A stretch of DNA of 64,000 nt, from positions 22,035,244-22,099,243 of the forward strand of contig OX359278.1 of NCBI GenBank assembly GCA_947179155.2. The letters are read 5' to 3'. Positions within the stretch are counted from its first letter, which is position 1; the number at the start of each line of letters is the position of its first letter. The DNA is from Hedera helix (Eukaryota; Streptophyta; Magnoliopsida; Apiales; Araliaceae). Below are positions 59,650-64,000 of this stretch, piece after piece. A program made the translations under genes and the position numbers. Under the pieces are notes generated by a model. That model was not told where the DNA came from and did no database searches. It was given only the letters and a program-made list of their open reading frames with translations.

Positions 59650-60166
59650 ATTGGCCGCAGATGCATCTGCGGCTGCCTGCTGTGGCCGTTCGCGCCGAAC
59701 CTCGGCTGCCGTGTGTTTTCTCGAGTCACGAAAAATGCCACTTGTCATTGGCCGCAGATGCATCTGCAACTACCTGGCTTCCTTTTCTCGATTTCCGTGT
59801 CACGCAATCTTAAATCATCATTTTTTGCTGCATTATTTCGGAAGGCTGTTAGTTGATGTATAAATTGCTCTTTGTGCTTTGCTTCCAGGGGCACTGCCCT
59901 CTTACACCCCCGCCAGCTCACCGGCGAGCTGGGCAGCCGCTCGCTCACTGGGGAGCGAGACCCCCGACTACCGTAAGCGTAGTGGCCATTTGTCGTCTTT
60001 GGTGATCAAATCAGGTTCTTTCTGGATCATCTGTTTGCGGCTTTGACCGTAAGTCGTTGGGGTGACTTTGTGTTGGGTTCCACCTTCCTTTTCGTATGTC
60101 GAGTCAAGTGACGATTTTGCCCTCATGCCAGGGTTAGTAGAGAAGTGAAAAATTTGGGTGTCTACA
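59650..60166 (-). mobile_element. Tat/Ogre-like LTR fragment on the minus strand
   Basis: On the minus strand it begins TGTAGACACCC (60166 downwards), an LTR start of a form I recall from plant Tat/Ogre-type elements, directly after a purine tract. It is much more GC-rich than its surroundings, with 'ctcaccggcgagctgggcag' (near 59920) and 'ctcgctcactggggagcgag' (near 59940). The left limit is set where LTR F similarity ends and is approximate. The ORF at 59600-59863 spans the junction and is not credible. Confidence 0.45.
59654..59767. repeat. 20-bp palindrome and its partial direct repeat
   Basis: GCCGCAGATGCATCTGCGGC at 59654-59673 is a perfect palindrome. A 20-bp portion beginning ttggccgcagatg recurs 97 bp later at 59748-59767 with the palindrome broken at its right end. 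Confidence 0.85.
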
Positions 60167-60180
60167 ACTGTCCCTCTTTA
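60167..60180 (-). promoter_or_regulatory. Putative polypurine tract of Tat/Ogre-like relic
   Basis: On the minus strand TAAAGAGGGACAGT lies immediately before the TGTAGACACCC LTR start. This orients the element with its 3' LTR to the left and its internal region to the right. Confidence 0.5.
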
Positions 60181-60380
60181 TCATGTTTATGGAATGCAAT
60201 ATGAAATGAACATGATAAAGAAGTAGGCACCCAATGCATGAAAATGACAGTACATATTTTAATAATGTAACATATATATCATTGATCCAACATATACATA
60301 TTAATGATGCAACACCAATATCACCGGTTACTGTCTAAAATGGAATCGCATAGCATATTCATCAAAGAAAACTACTTCTC

Positions 60381-60504
60381 TTGCTTATCGCATATCGCAT
60401 ATCGCATATCAAGTATCAAATCGCATATCATATCAAATCGCATATCGCACTGCTTCTCATATGATGTATCGTAAATCGCATATCGCATCGCACATCGCAT
60501 CGCA
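60381..60504. repeat. CGCATAT-type microsatellite
   Basis: Repeated 'cgcatatcgcatatcgcata' and variants ('tcaaatcgcatatcatatca', 'cgcatcgcacatcgcatcg') leading into the minisatellite array. Confidence 0.7.
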
Positions 60505-60515
60505 TTGTTTTAGTC

Positions 60516-61080
60516 ATCGTCAGATCTTTCTCCAACGGTCATCGCATTGTCATCGTCGGATCTTTCTCCAACGGGTCGTCTCGTCATCGTCAGATCTTTC
60601 TCCAACGGTCATCGTTGGATTTTTCTCCAACGGTCATCGTTGGATCTTTCTCCAACGGGTCGTCTCGTCACCGTCGGATCTTTCTCCAACAGTCATCGTC
60701 GGATCTTTCTCCAACGGGTCGTCTCGTCATCGTCGGATCTTTCTCCAATGGTCATCGTCAGATCTTTCTCCAACGGGTTGTCTCGTCATCGTCGGATCTT
60801 TCTCCAACGGTCCTCGTCGGATCTTTCTCCAACGGGTCGTCTCGTCATCGTCAGATCTTTCTCCAACGGTCCTCGTCGGATCTTTCTCCAACGGTCATCG
60901 TCAGATCTTTCTCCAACGGGTCGTCTCGTCATCGTCGGATCTTTCTCCAACGGTCATCGTCGGATCTTTGTCCAACGGGTCGTCTCGTCATCGTCGGATC
61001 TTTCTCCAACGGGTCGTCTTGCCATCGTCGGATCTGTCTCCAACGGGTCGTCTCGTAGTTGTTGGGCTTCGTCTCCAACA
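60516..61080. repeat. Minisatellite of alternating 25- and 34-bp units, open in three frames
   Basis: About 18 recognisable units plus two decayed ones share the core 'gatctttctccaacgg'. A short unit (about 25 bp) ends after 'acggt'. A long unit (about 34 bp) adds 'gtcgtctcg'. They often alternate, giving a higher-order repeat of about 59 bp. No stop occurs on the plus strand in any frame, producing overlapping repetitive readings at 60461-61093, 60547-61197 and 60615-61058 (for example 'SSSDLSPTG', 'GSFSNGSS', 'RRIFLQR'). Both unit lengths are 1 mod 3, so each frame cycles through the same three peptides. I do not regard these as genes. The array lies where Ogre/Tat-type elements carry a hypervariable, tandem-repeat-rich 3' untranslated region. 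Confidence 0.85.
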
Positions 61081-62840
61081 ACTTGTCTCGTAATTGCCGG
61101 ATCTCGTCTCCGGAATCGCTGTGTATTGTCCCAAATGGACTCGTATCGTATTGTACATTATATGAACAAAATGCAATATTCGCTTGAACAAATTTAAAAG
61201 GAAAGCGTACCTGATTAGTTTGTGGGGCCTCCTTGGGATTCGTCCTCGTAAATCGCTTTTGACAGCCACTTCTTTAGTTTGACTTGTCATTCTTGGGGTT
61301 CGTCCCCGTAGATCGCTCTTGGTAGCCATTGCTTTTGGCCTGTCCTCCTTGTTGATTAGCTGAAGGTGTTTCAGGTAGTCGTTTTGCAATTTCTTGATGT
61401 TCTATAGACTCTGGGCACATTGGATCGTGGGAGTTGCCCGCTACCATGTCCTTCTGATAAATGGCACCGGTATTCGTGACGTCCACAGTCTCGTACCTGT
61501 GATTTTCCTTTCATGTATATTTTATTTTGATATATACATGGATGCGCAGATGTTATGCATGGATCAATAGATATGCTTGGAAGGAAATGACCCCTGTTTA
61601 GTCAAATGATACAATTTTTCACGTGTCGTTCTTTTTGACTACTCAGTTGTGCCATGCCTTATTTGGGAGTACAGTTTTTGGACTTCAAGGTTAGTTCGTT
61701 GAATCGCATGCTCCTGATCGTTTCTCTGTTGGGGAATTGTATCTGTCGTTTTGAATGCCCAATCGACTTATCCAGGGCTCCTCATCCTGCTGGCTCACAG
61801 ATCGTCATGTCTTTGAATCTGGGGTGCAGAGACTTCCTCTTATGCTAGAGGATTATGCCTAGATTCTGGGTTAATATCTAGGTAATCCCCTTGTCAGTTG
61901 GTCATATACTTTGATAGCTCTTGACATCAATCGGATTGAGGCAGTCCATTTGGCTTTTTGCGATGACCGACGACCATGTTGCCCCTCATCACCCTTTTAA
62001 TCGATCAGCTCTGACGTCAGGAATTATGTCATTCTTGCATATGCTCGCTTGAGTATCGAGGTAATGTCAGCATGCATCAGGCTGCGTTCGTCAAAATCCA
62101 TTGATGGTCGTGGGGGAAAGTTCGTTGATGAGGAGTCTGATACAGATCTGGGCTTCCTTCACTTTCGTAATGTCCAACATGCCCTAGCCTTTACTTGTGT
62201 TCTTATCGAGGATTCGCATGGGAAAGTCGCTTCGTTGGTCAGGCCGAGTTACCAACACCGATTCATATCCTGCACAAGTAATAAACGCTAAATGCTCGAC
62301 GGTTCGGGTCGGCGGGGTTAACTCCGATATAAGAATTGCTAAAATCTTGACAGTAAAGCATATAAAATGGAATGCTCATGATTTTGCTATTTAGCTTGTG
62401 TCCGTGATGTTTTCGTTTTATCGTAAAAGAAATTTGACATCGATATGAATCTCTTTTTTTTTTGTGAATCGTGAGTGTATTAAATTTACATTGAATGAAT
62501 TGTGAATGTACTAAGTCATTCTCGATTTCACCTTCTATTTTTTTTTTCCATCTGACGAGTTATGAAATCGTAATAAAACATTTAAGCATTCATGGTCAAT
62601 ATACGTGAGTATGATTAAATTCAAAAACTACCTTCCTTTATCAAATGTATTCCGTCTTCATTCTCGCTATCGTTATTCACAGAATTAACGTCATATGGCA
62701 AGTGCACTGTGCGATGCATCCTTCAATTAGGGGCCTCTTTTCCGTGACTTTAGATGAGTTTTTTCTCCTCTGGTCGAACATTTTTTTTTCTTTTTCTTTT
62801 TTACGACTCCGCATTTTCCTTTTCGTGTCCACTTAACTTG
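61081..62840 (-). mobile_element. Non-coding internal region of Tat/Ogre-like relic
   Basis: No recognisable pol or other protein. Local repeats include 'gggattcgtcctcgtaaatcgc' type blocks at about 61230-61320. Several short ORFs (for example 61654-61848, 62049-62291) lack recognisable domains. Treated as untranslated remains of the element because it lies between two tandem-repeat arrays. Confidence 0.35.
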
Positions 62841-62841
62841 T

Positions 62842-63270
62842 CTCGTTTTCTTAGGCTATTCAGAGTTACCCATTTAACGAGTTTTGGACCAATGATTCCC
62901 AAACCAGGCGGCTTTAGGGCATTAGGTGTAAAGACACCCCTTCGGGTTTACTTGCTCAAGTAACAAAGGCCACGCTTCGATACAAGTTAAGTGATTTACC
63001 GCATTTATTCCTCGTCTGACTCTGTGCAAGATTCGTTTTCTTAGGCTTGAGTTACCCATGTAGCGAACATTGGGCCGGTGACTCCCAAATCGGACGACTT
63101 TAGGGAACCAGGTGTAGAGACACCCTTCAGGCTTAATTCCTCGAATAACCCATGCCACGATTCGAACCTGCTCAGGTCTTTGCAGCTGTAATGCTCGTTT
63201 TCATAGGCTCTGAGTTACCCATGTAACGAGTGTTGGGCCGGTGACTCCCAAATCAGACGACTTCAGGGCA
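62842..63270. repeat. Tandem repeat of about 160-190 bp (three copies)
   Basis: Units start with 'ctcgttttcttaggct' at 62842, a close match at 63032 and another at 63194, so spacings are about 190 and 162 bp. Each contains 'gagttacccat', '(g)cgaacattgggccggtgact'-type sequence and 'cagggcatt' or 'ggtgtagagacacccttc'. The last copy is cut at about 63275. Confidence 0.8.
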
Positions 63271-63275
63271 TTGTT

Positions 63276-64000
63276 GTCCGATTTAGATATATGGAATTCA
63301 CACGCAAGTATACGCGGTCAATCAAGTAATATAGTAAAAATAAGGTTGTCGAACCCACGAGGAACAATTACTAACAATTATGCTAACTATTAATTTTATA
63401 TTAATTCAATTCTAATTAAACTTTAGCAAACTTGAAATATGATCTACTTAAAACTGAAATTGGATTTAAACTAACTAATTAACTAATGAGAATGATTTAT
63501 CAGATAATAAAAGGCTTTAAGATTACAATTTCCCCGTTGAATCATAATAATATCTTTATCTTAATTCCAATTACTTAATCATATGGATTGTTAACTGAGA
63601 TCACTTATCTATTCACTAATCTCCATCGATAACTACTAAAAAGATCCACTCCAACTTATAATGCTATAATTCTATGCAAAATTCATTAAAGCGGACTCAT
63701 TAAGATCAAACTCTCAATATGTTACGTGTGGTCTATAGGTATTTGCATCCTATATACTATCATGATACTCTTCCTAAGAAAAATAACAAAGTCACACGTT
63801 ATTATATCCAGATCTATTCCTAGATTTCCTTCATCAATTCCATCTAAGAAATTAAATAACTGTTGATCAGACAATTATAAATTAATACGAGATATAACAA
63901 CCAATCCAACAATTGATCAAATAATTGAAACTAAGATAATTTAATTAAAGTTCAACCAACGGTTCCATTGTAATCCTAAAGAAGAATTTAGTTACACATC
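63276..64000. repeat. Dispersed plant repeat, left part, running off the window
   Basis: The sequence switches abruptly from the tandem repeat to 'gtccgatttagatatatgga', then 'cacgcaagtatacgcggtca' and 'ttgtcgaacccacgaggaac'. I associate that wording with a common plant dispersed repeat, though I cannot place it in a superfamily. No protein coding seen; it continues to the right edge. Confidence 0.4.

Larger units (their letters stand above)
57079..59650 (+). mobile_element. Forward LTR F, right piece
   Basis: Resumes after solo LTR E with a TATA box (57153), the leader 'gagagggttagagagaaaat', donor-like GAG|GT near 57391, a GC island (57995-58110), a long AT-rich hairpin region (about 58130-59320) and 'cagacaaatttttcagtact' near 59482. 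The expected GTCGTCACA terminus is absent. The sequence changes character at about 59650, where a minus-strand Tat/Ogre-like relic begins, so F is truncated or split there. No coding sequence. Confidence 0.6.

Noticed and set aside
59600..59863. 87-residue ORF spanning the F / Tat-Ogre-like junction
   Set aside because: It crosses an element boundary and a palindrome and has no recognisable product.
60461..61197. Three long overlapping plus-strand ORFs (147-216 residues)
   Set aside because: They are alternative frames of one minisatellite; absence of stops follows from the unit sequence and the 1-mod-3 unit lengths, not from coding selection.

Overview
This window looks like an AT-rich, repeat-packed intergenic segment of a flowering plant (probably eudicot) nuclear genome. 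The grounds are Ty3/gypsy retrotransposons with chromodomain integrases and initiator-Met-tRNA primer sites, a plant-type 4-coumarate:CoA ligase-like fragment, and dense C-to-T decay (amber stops) as seen in methylated plant repeats. I found no intact host gene, tRNA, rRNA, CRISPR or bacterial-type feature.

Layout. (1) 1-17800: overlapping large (about 4-5 kb) LTRs of one broad Tekay/Del-like group. A forward LTR (A, entering from the left edge) and a reverse LTR (B) both sit in the GC-rich middle of another reverse LTR (D). B is itself interrupted by a solo LTR (2825-7464, TSD aaggg), by an unclassified insert of about 2.3 kb (8521-10830) and by a second solo LTR (12095-16371, TSD gtcac). 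(2) 17801-23670: the only stretch without large LTRs. It holds a putative MULE-type element carrying a broken 4CL/OPC-CoA-ligase-like fragment and an internal MITE-like repeat, and a relic of an RRM/DUF4283 gene. (3) 23671-52787: a four-level nest. A decayed gypsy element with 1.6-kb LTRs has its 3' LTR split by a reverse Tekay-like element (G). G is split by a complete forward Tekay-type element (32929-51134, TSD acaca). The 5' LTR of that element is split by a reverse solo LTR (34639-38972, TSD aaaac). (4) about 52790-59650: a forward LTR (F) split by another solo LTR (E, 53430-57073, TSD gatct). (5) about 59650-63275: a minus-strand relic resembling the 3' LTR and 3' untranslated region of a Tat/Ogre-like element, carrying a 25/34-bp minisatellite and a tandem repeat of roughly 160-190 bp. 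(6) The right edge lies in another dispersed repeat.

The complete Tekay-type element encodes an acidic/coiled-coil ORF upstream of gag, then gag, protease, RT, RNase H, integrase and chromodomain. It has six in-frame stops, all TAG, one single-base frameshift and an Asp-to-Asn change at the first integrase catalytic position. It is therefore inactive as sequenced, although its two LTRs are still nearly identical.

The most interesting structure is not a gene. Most of these divergent LTRs share one architecture: a TATA box, a purine-rich leader ending in a splice-donor-like AAG|GT, a GC-rich cluster of palindromes whose sequence differs in every LTR, and an AT-rich array of short hairpins. In the hairpin arrays the stem sequence changes but the base pairing is kept by paired substitutions. 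Coordinates of degenerate elements are approximate; element ends supported by target-site duplications are exact to the base as far as I can read.
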